Positions 34,447 through 43,738 are shown, counted from the stretch's first letter. The stretch: DNA of 64,000 nt from Amycolatopsis sp. A133 (GCF_031082405.1 NZ_JAVHJU010000008.1:218208-282207); one strand, 5' to 3'. Numbers and translations are program-made. Notes: generated by a model from the sequence alone, not told the origin.

Positions 34447-35670
34447 TCACACCGCGACCCGGTTGCGGCCGGCCTCCTTGGCCCGGTACAGCGCCGCATC
34501 CGCGGTGCGCAGAACATCGTCGAGAGCCGGCCCAGCGTCGGGGTACCGCGCGACCCCGATCGACACCGACAGGCCGCTCACCCGGACCGTCCCGCCACCC
34601 GTCGAGATCACCACGGTCAGCTCGCCCACCGCCACCCGCACCCGTTCGGCGATGGCGAGCACGTCCGCGCGGCCGATGCCCGGCAGCAGCACGACGAACT
34701 CCTCACCGCCGAACCGGCCCACCGTGTCTCCCTGGCGGACCGCCCCGGAGATCGCCACCGCGACTGCGGCCAGCACGTCGTCGCCGGTCAGGTGGCCGTA
34801 GGTGTCGTTGATCCGCTTGAAGTGGTCGAGGTCGATCATCAGCACCGCGAAGCCCCCGACGGCGCCGCGGCGCTGGAGGCGGGCGTGTTCGCGCACCGCG
34901 GCTTCGTGCCAGCCCGCGGTGTTGAGCAGCCCGGTCTTCTCGTCGGTGACGGCCGCGACCTGCAACTGCTGTTTCAGCAACAGGTAGCGGTGCAGCAACA
35001 GCAGCGGCGCCACGACGAACACCACCAGCACCGGCTGCTCGACCAGTGCGAGGGCGGCGAGCCCGCCCAGGCAGAGCGTCGCCAGCTCGAAAGCGTTGTC
35101 CTCCCACGTGCCGATCAGGTCCGCCGCCGAGCGCTGGCTGGTGTACAGGTAGATCCCGGCCGCCACCAGGCCGACGTTCACCAGCTCGAACACCGCCGCA
35201 GCCAGGCAGAGCGCGAGCAACCCGCGCGGCGTTTGCAACGGCGTCCCGTGCAACCCCAACACCGCGAGAACGGAGGAAGCAGCGAAACAGGAGAGCATCG
35301 CCCACGCCGTGCTCGCAACAAAACGGTGCGCGGGCCGCGTACGGACCTCTCGCCACACTCGCACCCACAGGTGTGTGTAAAGCACGACGGCCAGCAACGC
35401 CACCCAAGCCGGCGGAAGCAGAACGACACCGGCGAGGTACCAGACGGACGTGACGTTGATGTGCATCTGCCCGCTCATCCACCGCCGCAGCCGTTCGATG
35501 CGGCGCGACATCTCGGCCTGGACCACCCCGAGGGCGACGAGCACGCCGAACCACACCAGACGCACCGGCCCACCGAACCCGGTGGCCAAAGCCGCCCCGG
35601 TAGCGGCAACGGCGAGAAGTTCGCACCCGAGGGCGTAGGCGATCCAACGCGGCTTCGCCCCGCCCCACAT
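34447..35670 (-). CDS. Membrane diguanylate cyclase (GGDEF protein)
   Basis: A 407-residue protein with about six to eight N-terminal membrane helices (residues about 10-225) and a C-terminal GGDEF domain (about 240-405). The active site is RFGGEEFVV near residue 322, and the inhibitory-site RxxD (RQGD) lies five residues before it, so it should make cyclic-di-GMP and be product-inhibited. The metal and substrate residues in LMIDLDHFKRINDTYGHLTGDDVL are intact. The start is uncertain: ATG 35670 gives MWGGAKPRWIAYALG, but a TTG at 35739 or earlier is possible. The 3' end is the source of the repeats that follow. Confidence 0.88.
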   Translation of the reverse strand: MWGGAKPRWIAYALGCELLAVAATGAALATGFGGPVRLVWFGVLVALGVVQAEMSRRIERLRRWMSGQMHINVTSVWYLAGVVLLPPAWVALLAVVLYTHLWVRVWREVRTRPAHRFVASTAWAMLSCFAASSVLAVLGLHGTPLQTPRGLLALCLAAAVFELVNVGLVAAGIYLYTSQRSAADLIGTWEDNAFELATLCLGGLAALALVEQPVLVVFVVAPLLLLHRYLLLKQQLQVAAVTDEKTGLLNTAGWHEAAVREHARLQRRGAVGGFAVLMIDLDHFKRINDTYGHLTGDDVLAAVAVAISGAVRQGDTVGRFGGEEFVVLLPGIGRADVLAIAERVRVAVGELTVVISTGGGTVRVSGLSVSIGVARYPDAGPALDDVLRTADAALYRAKEAGRNRVAV

Positions 35671-35867
35671 CGCCCACCGCGCAGGCCAGCCCGTCCAGGC
35701 GGAAAGCGCTTCCCGGCGCCCGGCGGCCTGGGCTCTCAAGAGCCGAGGCCACAGACGTGACGAACCGGCATCGCGACGTACCCCTTGCCCAAAGTTCGGC
35801 CGACCAGGTAGCCCAGCGTAGCCGTTCCGGCGAGCCGCGTCGCCAGTCCGGGGGAATTGCGGGCAAG

Positions 35868-36193
35868 GCACCTGCGCGAAGGCCCGCTCAGGGTAGATCG
35901 ACCCAGCTCAGCGACCCGCCGGCGGATCACCGATGGGGGTACGCCGCCCCGGGACCGGGCCGAACGATCGATGTCGGCCGAGGTCACCTGCGCAGAGGCG
36001 CGCACGATCGCCACCGAGCCGGTCACCGCGGCGCGCCGAACCGAGCCGTCGGGGCCGGACGCGGATCAGCTCACCCGCGCAGCCCGCGCACGGTCGCCAC
36101 GCGGATCAGCCTCGCCGCGGTACCGCTCAGCTCACTTCCGCAGCGCGCGCACGATCGCCACCCGGACCAGCCCCCGCCGCGGTACCGCTCAGC
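35868..36193. repeat. Tandem 61-62-bp copies of the coxG 3' end
   Basis: Downstream of coxG (true stop 36194-36196) its terminal sequence is repeated at 36132 (offset 62) and 36071 (offset 61), then more diverged copies at 35984 and about 35868. The 36132 copy is identical to the gene end for about 30 bases, TCACTTCCGCAGCGCGCGCA followed by CGATCGCCAC, and the CCGCGGTACCGCTCA spacer is shared. The copies keep the stop codon position. No gene was found in 35671-36193; short ORFs here are fragments such as SVAIVRASAQV that echo LVAIVRALRK-stop. Confidence 0.85.
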
Positions 36194-37192
36194 TCACTTC
36201 CGCAGCGCGCGCACGATCGCCACCAAGCCGGCCACCGCGGCGATGGCGATCAGCACCGGGGCCACCCGCTTGAGGACCGACTGGCCCGCGTAATCGAGCA
36301 GGTCGATCGCGTCGGTCTCCGGGGGTGCCGGGACGCTGTGCAACGACGGCCGGTCCGTCGCCGGCTTGGCCTTCGGCTCCGTGTTGATCTCCGCGGTGGT
36401 CGGGGCCGGCTTGACCGCCGGCTCCGGCTTGGCCAGCGGCTCGGAGGTGCCCGTCGGCTCGGCCGGACGCTCGCCCTGGTCCGGCACCGGCTTCGCGGCC
36501 GGCTCGGCCACCGGCTGGGCGGCGGCCTGCTCCGCCGGGGCACCCTGAGCCGGCGTGCCCTGCGCCGCAGCACCCGGCGCAGAAGTCTCCCGGGCCGCAG
36601 CTTCCGGGGCGGAACTCCCCCGGGCCGCAGCATCCGGGGCGGAACTCCCCCGGGCCGCAGCACCCGAGGCGGGAGTCCCCTGGGCCGCGGCACCCGGCGC
36701 AGAAACACCCGCCGCGGAAGTACCCGGCGCCGAAGCCGCAGCTCCCTCCTCCGGACCCAGTTTCCCCGAAAGGCACCCCGCGAACGTATCGAGGATCTTG
36801 CCGCCCACCTCGCTGATCAAACCCCGGCCGAACTGGGCGGGCTTGCCCGTGATCGCCAGGTCCGTTGCCACCGCGCCGTGGGTTCCGCCGTCGGTCTCCG
36901 TCAACGTCAACGTCACCGTTGCCGCCGCCGTGCCCGAGCCCCGGGAATCCTTGCCCGAGGCTTTGATCGTCACCTTGTGCGCGGCTTCGTCCTTCTCGAG
37001 GAACTCGCCGTTGCCCTTGTACAGCAACGAAATCGGCCCCAGCTTGACCTTCACCGTGCCGCTGAACCTGTCGCCCTCGACCTTGGTCAGCGTCGCTCCG
37101 GGCATGCACGGGGCGACGCGCTCGGGGTCGACGACCGCCTGCCAGACCTCGCCGATCGGAGCCGGGACGGTGAATTCGTGGTCGAGCCGCAC
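36194..37192 (-). CDS. coxG: CoxG-like SRPBCC protein with Ala-rich linker and C-terminal membrane anchor
   Basis: A 332-residue protein in three parts. Residues 1-145 form a CoxG/SRPBCC domain (LDHEFTVPAPIGEVWQAVVDPERVAPCMPGA, typical of carbon monoxide dehydrogenase subunit G). Residues about 150-300 form an Ala/Pro/Glu-rich low-complexity linker with decapeptide repeats. The C-terminal membrane helix (about 305-328, VAPVLIAIAAVAGLVAIVRAL) ends in RK. CoxG proteins are thought to help recruit the hydroxylase to the membrane. GTG 37192 lies 87 bases after coxM. Confidence 0.88.
   Translation of the reverse strand: MRLDHEFTVPAPIGEVWQAVVDPERVAPCMPGATLTKVEGDRFSGTVKVKLGPISLLYKGNGEFLEKDEAAHKVTIKASGKDSRGSGTAAATVTLTLTETDGGTHGAVATDLAITGKPAQFGRGLISEVGGKILDTFAGCLSGKLGPEEGAAASAPGTSAAGVSAPGAAAQGTPASGAAARGSSAPDAAARGSSAPEAAARETSAPGAAAQGTPAQGAPAEQAAAQPVAEPAAKPVPDQGERPAEPTGTSEPLAKPEPAVKPAPTTAEINTEPKAKPATDRPSLHSVPAPPETDAIDLLDYAGQSVLKRVAPVLIAIAAVAGLVAIVRALRK
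36550..36730 (-). repeat. Short in-frame repeats in the coxG linker
   Basis: The Ala-rich linker is built from 30-base units. Bases 36601-36630 and 36631-36660 are almost identical and encode GSSAP(D/E)AAAR; diverged neighbours such as GTPASGAAAR and ETSAPGAAAQ flank them. Units stay in frame, so the linker length can vary by slippage without breaking the protein. Confidence 0.8.
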
Positions 37193-37279
37193 GGGCCGAC
37201 CTCCTCTCTGCCAGTCCTGAGGTGTCCGGTGCCCACCCTAGCCGCCGCCGGGGCGGCGGCCAGGGGGACGAACCGGACC

Positions 37280-38134
37280 TCAGGCGCCGGCCGCCGCCGC
37301 TATCGCGCGACCCGTCAGCACCTGGGCGAGGTGACGGCGGTATTCGACGTCGGCGTTGCTGTCGACCGGCGGATTCGTGCCCTCCGCCGCGTGCGAAGCC
37401 GCCGCGGCGATCGAGTCCGCCGTGGCCTGGACGCCGACCAGTGCCGCTTCGACGCCCGCCGCGCGGACCGGTGTCGAACCCATGTTGGTCAGCGCGACCT
37501 TCGCTTCCTCGATCACGCCCGCCTCGGTGCGGACGGTGACCGCGACCGCCACCATCGACCACGCCTGGGCGACGCGGTTGAACTTCTCGTAGTGCGCCCG
37601 CCACCCCGTGTGCTTCGGCACGCGGACCTCGACCAGCAGCTCATCGGGGGCCAGCGCGGTGGTGAACAGGTCGCGGAAGAACTCCGCGGCCGGCACCGTC
37701 CGGCGCCCGGACGGCCCGGCCAGCACCAGTTCCGCGTCGAGCGCGAGCACCGGCGCCAGCAGGTCGCCGGCCGGGTCGGCGTGGGCGATCGCGCCGCCGA
37801 ACGTGCCGCGGTGGCGGATCTGCGGGTCGGCCACCGTGTCCGTCGCCTCTTTGAGCAAGGCGGCGTGCGAAGCCACCAGGGCGTCGCGCTGGACCTCGTA
37901 GTGCGTCGTCATCGCGCCGATCACCAGCACGTCGCCCTCTTCGCGGACGCCGCGCAGTTCCGCGACGCGCCCGAGGTCGATCAGCGTGGTCGGCGCGGCC
38001 AGCCGCATCCGCAGCACCGGCAGCAGGCTCTGCCCGCCGGCCAGCACCTTGGCGTCCTCGCCCGCCGACGCCAGCGCCTGCACCGCTTCGTCCACTGTGG
38101 ACGGGCGGACGTAGTCGAAGGGAGCCGGGATCAC
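37280..38134 (-). CDS. coxM: Molybdenum hydroxylase FAD-binding medium subunit
   Basis: A 284-residue FAD subunit of the xanthine dehydrogenase/CO dehydrogenase family. FAD motifs AGGQSLLPVLRMRL (near residue 32) and TVADPQIRHRGTFGGAIAHADPAGD (near 103) are intact. It passes electrons from the iron-sulphur subunit to an acceptor. The GTG start overlaps the coxL stop (GTGA). In operon coxS-coxL-coxM, with coxG downstream. Confidence 0.93.
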   Translation of the reverse strand: MIPAPFDYVRPSTVDEAVQALASAGEDAKVLAGGQSLLPVLRMRLAAPTTLIDLGRVAELRGVREEGDVLVIGAMTTHYEVQRDALVASHAALLKEATDTVADPQIRHRGTFGGAIAHADPAGDLLAPVLALDAELVLAGPSGRRTVPAAEFFRDLFTTALAPDELLVEVRVPKHTGWRAHYEKFNRVAQAWSMVAVAVTVRTEAGVIEEAKVALTNMGSTPVRAAGVEAALVGVQATADSIAAAASHAAEGTNPPVDSNADVEYRRHLAQVLTGRAIAAAAGA

Positions 38135-40572
38135 TGCGCACCTCCGGTGGCGTCGATCGAACCGAGCCCGCCACCGGCTTCGCCGCGGCCGGGGCCGCCC
38201 GCGTCGCTGGTGCCGTGCTGGATGGCGTGCCAGACCCGCATCGGGGTCAGCGGCATCTCGATGTCGTTCACGCCGAAGTGCCGCACGGCGTCGATCACCG
38301 CGTTGACCACCGCCGGGGTGGAGGCGATGGTGCCCGCCTCGCCGACGCCCTTGGCGCCGAGCGGGTTCGTCGTCGACGGCGTTTCGGTGCGGTCGGTGGT
38401 GAACGACGGCAGGTCGGCCGCCGACGGCAGCAGGTAGTCGGCGAACGTGCCGGTGGTGAGCGTGCCGCTCTCGTCGTGCTCGGTGCCCTCGAACAGCGCC
38501 TGCGCGATGCCCTGCGCCAGCCCGCCGTGCACCTGGCCTTCGACGATCAGCGGGTTCACCGCGACCCCGACGTCGTCGACGCAGACGTACGAGCGCAGCT
38601 TGACCCGGCCCGTCTCGGTGTCCACCTCGGTGGCGCACAGGTGCGTCCCGTGCGGGAACGAGAAGTTCTCCGGGTCGAACGTCGCGTCCGAGTCGAGCGA
38701 CGGCTCGACCCCGTCGGGCAGGTTGTGCGCCGCGAACACCGCGAGCGCGATGTCGCCCATGGTCGTCGACGTGGTGGTGCCCTTCACGGTGAACTTGCCG
38801 CCGGCGAATTCGAGGTCGTCCTCGGCGCATTCGAGCAGGTGCGCCGCGATCGGCTTCGCCTTGGCGACGACCTTCTCGGCGGCCTTGACGACGGCGATCC
38901 CGCCGACGACCAGCGACCGCGAACCGTAGGTGTCCATGCCCTTGTGCGACGACTGCGTGTCGCCGTGCAGGATCTCGACGTCCTCGAACGCGACACCCAG
39001 CTGGTCGGCGACGATCTGGCTCCACGCCGTCTCGTGGCCCTGGCCGTGCGCGGACGCGCCCGTGGTGACCTCGACCTTGCCGGTCGGCAGCATCCGGATC
39101 GACGCGTACTCCCAGCCGCCGGCGCCGTAGTCCAGCGAGCCGAGCACCCGCGACGGCGCGAGCCCGCACATCTCGGTGAACGTCGAGATGCCGATGCCGA
39201 GCTGCACCTTGTCCTTCGACGCGCGGCGCTTCTCCTGCTCGGCGCGCAGGCCGTCGTAGTCGAAGAGCTGCTTCGCCTTCTCGGTGGCGGCCTCGTAGTT
39301 GCCGGAGTCGTAGGTCAGCCCGCACACGGTCGTGAACGGGAACTCCTCGTGCTTGATCCAGTTCTTTTCGCGCAGTTCCATCGGGTCCATGCCGAGCTCG
39401 ACGGCGAGCTCGTCCATGATCCGCTCGATCGCGAACGTCGCTTCCGGGCGGCCGGCGCCGCGGTAGGCGTCGGTCAGCGTCGTCGTCGTGTACACGTTGG
39501 TGCACGCGAAGTGGTACGCCGGGAACTTGTAGATCGCGTTGAACATGAACGCGCCGAGGATCGGCACGCCGGGGCCGACCAGGCCGTTGTACGCGCCGAG
39601 GTTGGCGAGCAGCTCGACCTTGAGCCCGGTGACCTGGCCGTCGCGGGTCGCCGAAATGGTGATGTCCTGGATCTGGTCGCGGCCGTGGTGGGCGGCGAGC
39701 ATCGTCTCCGAGCGGGTCTCGTTCCACTTGACCGGCTTGCCGAGCTTCCGCGCGACCAGCAGCGACATCATCTCTTCCGGCAGGACGCCGATCTTGCCGC
39801 CGAAGCCGCCGCCGACGTCCGGGGCGATCACGCGCAGCTTGTGCTCGGGGATGCCGAGCGTCAGCGCGGACATCACCCGCAGGATGTGCGGGACCTGCGT
39901 GGCCGACCACATGGTGATCTGCGTACTGGTCGGATCGACGACGCAGGCGCGCGGCTCCATGAACGCCGGGACCAGGCGCTGCTGGCGGAAGCGGCGCTTG
40001 AGCACGACCTCCGAGGAGCTGATCGCGTCCTCGACGTTGCCGCCGGTGCCGGCCTCGGCGGAGTCGAACTTCCAGACGGCGCTCGTGTTGGTGCCGAGTT
40101 CCTCGTGGACCAGCGCGGCGCCGTCGGCGATCGCGGCTTCCATGTCCAGGACGACCGGGAGCTCGTCGTACTCGACGTCGATCTCCTCGAGCGCGTCGTG
40201 CGCTTCGGCGGACGACCGCGCGACGACGACCGCGACGCCTTCACCGGCGAAGTTGACCCGGTCGGAGGCGAGCACCGGGCGGCGCGGCGCCTTCATGTCC
40301 GGCGTGATCGGCCACGCGCACGGCATGCCCACCGAGCCGTCCGGGTCGAGGTCCTTCGCGGTGTAGACGGCGATGACGCCGGCCGCGTTCTTCGCCGCCG
40401 ACGTGTCGATCGAGACGATCTTGGCGTGCGCGAACGGGCTGCGCAGGACGGCCATGTGCAGCAGGCCCGGCAGCGTGATGTTGTCGGTCCAGCGGGTGCG
40501 GCCGGTGATGAGCCGCTCGTCCTCCTTGCGGCGGCGGGACTTCCCGACCTCCGGTTCGATCGTGGCGGTCAT
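38131..40572 (-). CDS. coxL: Molybdenum hydroxylase large subunit, form II (CoxL-like)
   Basis: An 813-residue molybdopterin-binding subunit. The catalytic Glu is in GVGEAG near residue 743. The active-site loop reads AYRGAGR (about 367-373), the form II signature, rather than AYRCSFR of true form I CO dehydrogenases. The substrate is therefore more likely an aldehyde, purine or other aromatic heterocycle than CO, though weak CO activity cannot be excluded. The coxS stop and this ATG share one base (TGATG). Confidence 0.93.
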   Translation of the reverse strand: MTATIEPEVGKSRRRKEDERLITGRTRWTDNITLPGLLHMAVLRSPFAHAKIVSIDTSAAKNAAGVIAVYTAKDLDPDGSVGMPCAWPITPDMKAPRRPVLASDRVNFAGEGVAVVVARSSAEAHDALEEIDVEYDELPVVLDMEAAIADGAALVHEELGTNTSAVWKFDSAEAGTGGNVEDAISSSEVVLKRRFRQQRLVPAFMEPRACVVDPTSTQITMWSATQVPHILRVMSALTLGIPEHKLRVIAPDVGGGFGGKIGVLPEEMMSLLVARKLGKPVKWNETRSETMLAAHHGRDQIQDITISATRDGQVTGLKVELLANLGAYNGLVGPGVPILGAFMFNAIYKFPAYHFACTNVYTTTTLTDAYRGAGRPEATFAIERIMDELAVELGMDPMELREKNWIKHEEFPFTTVCGLTYDSGNYEAATEKAKQLFDYDGLRAEQEKRRASKDKVQLGIGISTFTEMCGLAPSRVLGSLDYGAGGWEYASIRMLPTGKVEVTTGASAHGQGHETAWSQIVADQLGVAFEDVEILHGDTQSSHKGMDTYGSRSLVVGGIAVVKAAEKVVAKAKPIAAHLLECAEDDLEFAGGKFTVKGTTTSTTMGDIALAVFAAHNLPDGVEPSLDSDATFDPENFSFPHGTHLCATEVDTETGRVKLRSYVCVDDVGVAVNPLIVEGQVHGGLAQGIAQALFEGTEHDESGTLTTGTFADYLLPSAADLPSFTTDRTETPSTTNPLGAKGVGEAGTIASTPAVVNAVIDAVRHFGVNDIEMPLTPMRVWHAIQHGTSDAGGPGRGEAGGGLGSIDATGGAQ

Positions 40573-41096
40573 CAGTCACCCCCCACGCCGACGTGCTTGT
40601 TCTCGGCGATCCGCTCGGCTTCGGGCCCGGCGCCGGGGCTCATGTGCTGCGCCGCGTCGCGGACCGCGCGCACGATGTTCTGGTAGCCGGTGCAGCGGCA
40701 GAGGTTGCCTTCGAGGCCTTCGCGGACGGCCTGCTCGTCCGGGTCGGGGTTGTCGGCCAGCAGGTCGATCGACTGCATGATCATCCCCGGCGTGCAGAAC
40801 CCGCACTGCAGGGCGTGGTTGTCGTGGAACGCCTGCTGCACCGGGTGCAGCTTGCCGTCGCGGGCCAGGCCCTCGACGGTGGTGACCTCGCAGCCGTCGG
40901 CCTGCACGGCCAGCACGGAACAGGACTTCACGCTGTGCCCGTCGAGGTGGACGGTGCAGGCGCCGCAGTTGCTGGTGTCGCAGCCGACGACGGTGCCGAC
41001 CTTGCCGAGCCGCTCCCGCAGGTGGTGCACGAGGAGGGTGCGGGGTTCGACTTCGTCGGTGTACTTCGTCCCGTCGACGGTGACGGTAATGCGCAT
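40572..41096 (-). CDS. coxS: Molybdenum hydroxylase [2Fe-2S] small subunit
   Basis: A 174-residue protein with both [2Fe-2S] clusters: the plant-ferredoxin type in CDTSNCGAC...C (about residues 42-62) and the four-helix type CGFC...CRC (about 101-138). GGAGG lies 5 bases before ATG 41096, which fixes the start; the open frame upstream lacks a site. First gene of the coxSLM transcript. The 204 bases between it and xdhC hold no gene and presumably the promoter. Confidence 0.95.
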   Translation of the reverse strand: MRITVTVDGTKYTDEVEPRTLLVHHLRERLGKVGTVVGCDTSNCGACTVHLDGHSVKSCSVLAVQADGCEVTTVEGLARDGKLHPVQQAFHDNHALQCGFCTPGMIMQSIDLLADNPDPDEQAVREGLEGNLCRCTGYQNIVRAVRDAAQHMSPGAGPEAERIAENKHVGVGGD

Positions 41097-41300
41097 CAGG
41101 CCTCCAAAAGCCGGTTCGGGAACGGCCTGCCCGACAGTGATCGGGCTCACAAGCCCCGAGCGTGCTACGCGACCTTCGCGTCGACAAGCCCTGATGTCAC
41201 ACGTTCAACTACCTGTTCCGCAGATACGCGCTGACGCCGGGCGCAACTCCGTATGTGCGGAAGTCCGGATGGGTGAACTTTGTGCGGCCGGCCGGCGTAC

Positions 41301-42413
41301 TCAGCCGTGGATGCGTCCCGAGAGCTCGCCCAGCCGCTTCCCGCCGCCGCCCCAGCGCAGCGCGATGATCTCCGCCGCGATGGACACCGCCGTCTCCTCC
41401 GGGGTGCGCGCGCCCAGGTCGAGGCCGATCGGCGACGCCAGCTTGGCCAGCTCGGCCTCGGTGATCCCGGCCTCGCGCAGGCGGGCGAACCGGTCGTCGT
41501 GGGTCTTGCGGGAGCCCATCGCGCCGACGTAGCCGACGTCGAGGCGCAGCGCGACCTCCAGCAGCGGGACGTCGAACTTGGGGTCGTGGGTCAGCACCGC
41601 GATCGCCGTGCGCTGGTCGATCCGGCCGGCGTCCGCCTCCGCCTCCAGGTAGCGGTGCGGCCAATCGACGACAACCTCGTGCGCGTCCGGGAACCGGCTG
41701 GTGGTGGCGAACACCGGCCGCGCGTCGCACACCGTGACCTGGTAACCGAGGTAGGCGCCCATGCGCGCCATCGCGGCGGCGAAATCGATCGCGCCGAAGA
41801 CCAGGAGCCGGGGCGGCGGCTCGAAGGAGTTGACGAACACCGCCATTCCCTCGCCGCGGCGCTGCCCGTCCGGGCCGTAGTGGAGGGTGCCGGTGCGGCC
41901 GCTGGCGAGCAGGCCGCGCGCGTCGTCGGCCACGGCGTCGTCCATCCGCGACGACCCGAGCGAACCCGCGGTGCGGTCCGGCCACACGATCATGTGCTCG
42001 CCGACCAGGCCTTCGCGTTCGTGCTCGATGATCGTGACGACCGCGACCGGCTCGCCGCTCCGCACCGACGCGACGACGTCGCCGAGCTCCGGCATGGACT
42101 CGCGGTCGACCGCCTCGACGTAGATGTCGATGATCCCGCCGCAGGTCAGGCCGACCGCGAAGGCATCGTCGTCGGTGACGCCGTAGCGCTGCAGCACGGG
42201 CCTGCGCTCGGCGACGACCTCCTGCGCCAGTTCGTAGACCGCGCCTTCGACGCAGCCGCCGGACACGCTGCCGGCGACGGTGCCGTCCGGGGCCACGACC
42301 ATCGCGGCGCCCGGCGCGCGCGGGGCCGACGAGAAGGTGGCGACCACGGTGCCGAGCCCGACCGTCTCCCCGTCGGACCAGCGGCGGAACACGTCGTCCA
42401 GTACGTCACGCAT
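41301..42413 (-). CDS. xdhC: XdhC/CoxF-type molybdenum cofactor insertion factor
   Basis: A 370-residue XdhC-family protein. N-terminal XdhC domain: [20 protein letters not shown] and [14 protein letters not shown] near residue 48. C-terminal Rossmann-like XdhC_C domain: [22 protein letters not shown] near 208 and [18 protein letters not shown] near 300. These proteins carry and sulphurate the molybdenum cofactor for insertion into the large subunit. Its start overlaps the end of coxE by 8 bases. Confidence 0.9.
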   Translation of the reverse strand: MRDVLDDVFRRWSDGETVGLGTVVATFSSAPRAPGAAMVVAPDGTVAGSVSGGCVEGAVYELAQEVVAERRPVLQRYGVTDDDAFAVGLTCGGIIDIYVEAVDRESMPELGDVVASVRSGEPVAVVTIIEHEREGLVGEHMIVWPDRTAGSLGSSRMDDAVADDARGLLASGRTGTLHYGPDGQRRGEGMAVFVNSFEPPPRLLVFGAIDFAAAMARMGAYLGYQVTVCDARPVFATTSRFPDAHEVVVDWPHRYLEAEADAGRIDQRTAIAVLTHDPKFDVPLLEVALRLDVGYVGAMGSRKTHDDRFARLREAGITEAELAKLASPIGLDLGARTPEETAVSIAAEIIALRWGGGGKRLGELSGRIHG

Positions 42414-43518
42414 CGGAAATCTCCCCGAGCAGTCGTTCCAAAGTGGCCAAGGTGTGCCCGGCCAGGAGCCGGTCGATGTGGGGCAGCGCGGCCACGATGC
42501 CCGACTGGACCGGAGCGTACCCCGCGCGGCCGGCGTGCGGATTCACCCAGAATACGGCGTGCGCGAGCCGGCGCAGGCGGGCGAGCTGCTCGCCGAGCAG
42601 GCCGGTGTCGCCGCGCTCCCAGCCGTCGGAGAACACCGTGACGACCGCGCGGCGCGCCACGCCGCGCCGGCCCCAGCGGTCGAGGAAGGCCTGGAGCGTC
42701 TCGCCGAGCCGGGTGCCGCCGGCGAAGTCCGGCACCGCGGAGCCCGCCGCGAGCATCGCTCGTTCCGGGTCGCGCTGACGCAGCTGGCGCGACACGCGGG
42801 TCAGCCGCGTGCCGAGGGTGAACACCTCGACGGACTGCGGCGCGGACCGCGTCAGGACGTGGGCGAACCGCAGCAACGCGTCGGCGTACGGGCTCATCGA
42901 CCCGGAAACGTCGATGAGCAGCACCACCCGCCGCGGCCTGGTGCCGCGCCGGACGTGCGCGAGTTTCACGGGTTCGCCGCCGCTGGCGAGCATCGCGCGC
43001 AGCGTGCGCGACGGGTCGAGCCGGCCCCGGCGCGACGGCGTGCTCCGGGCGGCCGGCCGCCGGGGTGGCTTGGGGCGGAGGGTGGCGAGCAGCTCGCGCA
43101 GGTGCTCGCGTTCGGCGGTGGTCAGCTCGGCGAGGTCACGGTGACGCAACACTTCCCGACCGCTCGCGGCGACTTTCAGCTGGTCGTGGCCCGGCCCGCC
43201 CTCGGTGTCCCCGCCTTCGGCCTCGCCGAGCGGCGCGATCCGCGCCTGTTTGGGCGCGGCCGCCTTGGCGCGCCGGGGAGTGGTGGTTTCGATCGAGAAC
43301 CACTGGCTGAAGGCCTCTTCGTAGCACGGGAGGTCGTCGGGGCTCGAGCACAGCGTCAGCCGTCCCGCCCAGTACAGCTGCGTTGGCTCGGCGATGTCGA
43401 TCTCGGCGACGGCGGTGAGGTAGGCCTGCACGCGGTGGGCGTCGCAGGCGACACCGGCTTCGCGCAGCGCGGCGGCGAACCCGGCGTACCCGGCGACGGG
43501 ATCCGCGGCGGTGGTCAT
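42406..43518 (-). CDS. coxE: CoxE-like von Willebrand A domain protein
   Basis: A 370-residue protein whose C-terminal half is a VWA domain with MIDAS DxSxS in VLLIDVSGSMS (near residue 200) and VTVFSDGWERGDTG near 295. CoxE works with the AAA ATPase CoxD in maturing the molybdenum active site. The ATG at 43518 has GGAG just upstream and lies 30 bases after the tRNA-Arg gene; the open frame extends through the tRNA but cannot be protein. Confidence 0.88.
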   Translation of the reverse strand: MTTAADPVAGYAGFAAALREAGVACDAHRVQAYLTAVAEIDIAEPTQLYWAGRLTLCSSPDDLPCYEEAFSQWFSIETTTPRRAKAAAPKQARIAPLGEAEGGDTEGGPGHDQLKVAASGREVLRHRDLAELTTAEREHLRELLATLRPKPPRRPAARSTPSRRGRLDPSRTLRAMLASGGEPVKLAHVRRGTRPRRVVLLIDVSGSMSPYADALLRFAHVLTRSAPQSVEVFTLGTRLTRVSRQLRQRDPERAMLAAGSAVPDFAGGTRLGETLQAFLDRWGRRGVARRAVVTVFSDGWERGDTGLLGEQLARLRRLAHAVFWVNPHAGRAGYAPVQSGIVAALPHIDRLLAGHTLATLERLLGEISDA

Positions 43519-43548
43519 GTCTCCATTGTGCGCCCGTTTTCGGATGCG

Positions 43549-43622
43549 TGTCCCGGCGAGGAGTCGAACCTCGGACCTCGGCGTTCGTAGCGCCGCGCTC
43601 TGTCCTGCTGAGCTACCGGGAC
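43549..43622 (-). tRNA. tRNA-Arg (anticodon ACG)
   Basis: A 74-base cloverleaf on the minus strand. The acceptor stem GTCCCGG/CCGGGAC is perfect with discriminator A. The D arm is GCTC...GAGC, the anticodon stem CGGCG/CGCCG with loop CTACGAA giving anticodon ACG, and the T arm CGAGG TTCGACT CCTCG. CCA is not encoded. It would read CGN Arg codons (CGU/CGC via inosine). Confidence 0.97.
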
Positions 43623-43625
43623 GGA

Positions 43626-43722
43626 GCGGTCTGCGCACCCGCCCCTCCCCGGACGGGCGCGCAGACCGCGCTCTTCGCCGCGGCCGACCCAGGTAGCGAG
43701 GGGTGGGCGCGAAGAGCTCTTC
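43626..43722 (-). promoter_or_regulatory. Cluster of three inverted repeats directly upstream of tRNA-Arg
   Basis: Reading toward the tRNA: the palindrome GAAGAGCTCTTC (43711-43722); a 9-bp repeat pairing 43709-43717 with 43670-43678; and an 11-bp perfect repeat GCGGTCTGCGC/GCGCAGACCGC (43626-43636 and 43659-43669) ending 3 bases before the tRNA. The first two share bases and so exclude each other, an attenuator-like layout. They could equally be processing or termination structures. Confidence 0.55.
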
Positions 43723-43738
43723 GGAAAGAAAAGGGAAT

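Noticed and set aside
35868..36193. CRISPR array
   Set aside because: Repeats are tandem copies of the coxG 3' end without unique spacers, and no cas genes are present.
38131..40572. True form I carbon monoxide dehydrogenase
   Set aside because: The active-site loop is AYRGAGR, not AYRCSFR, so the Cys that holds copper in form I enzymes is missing.
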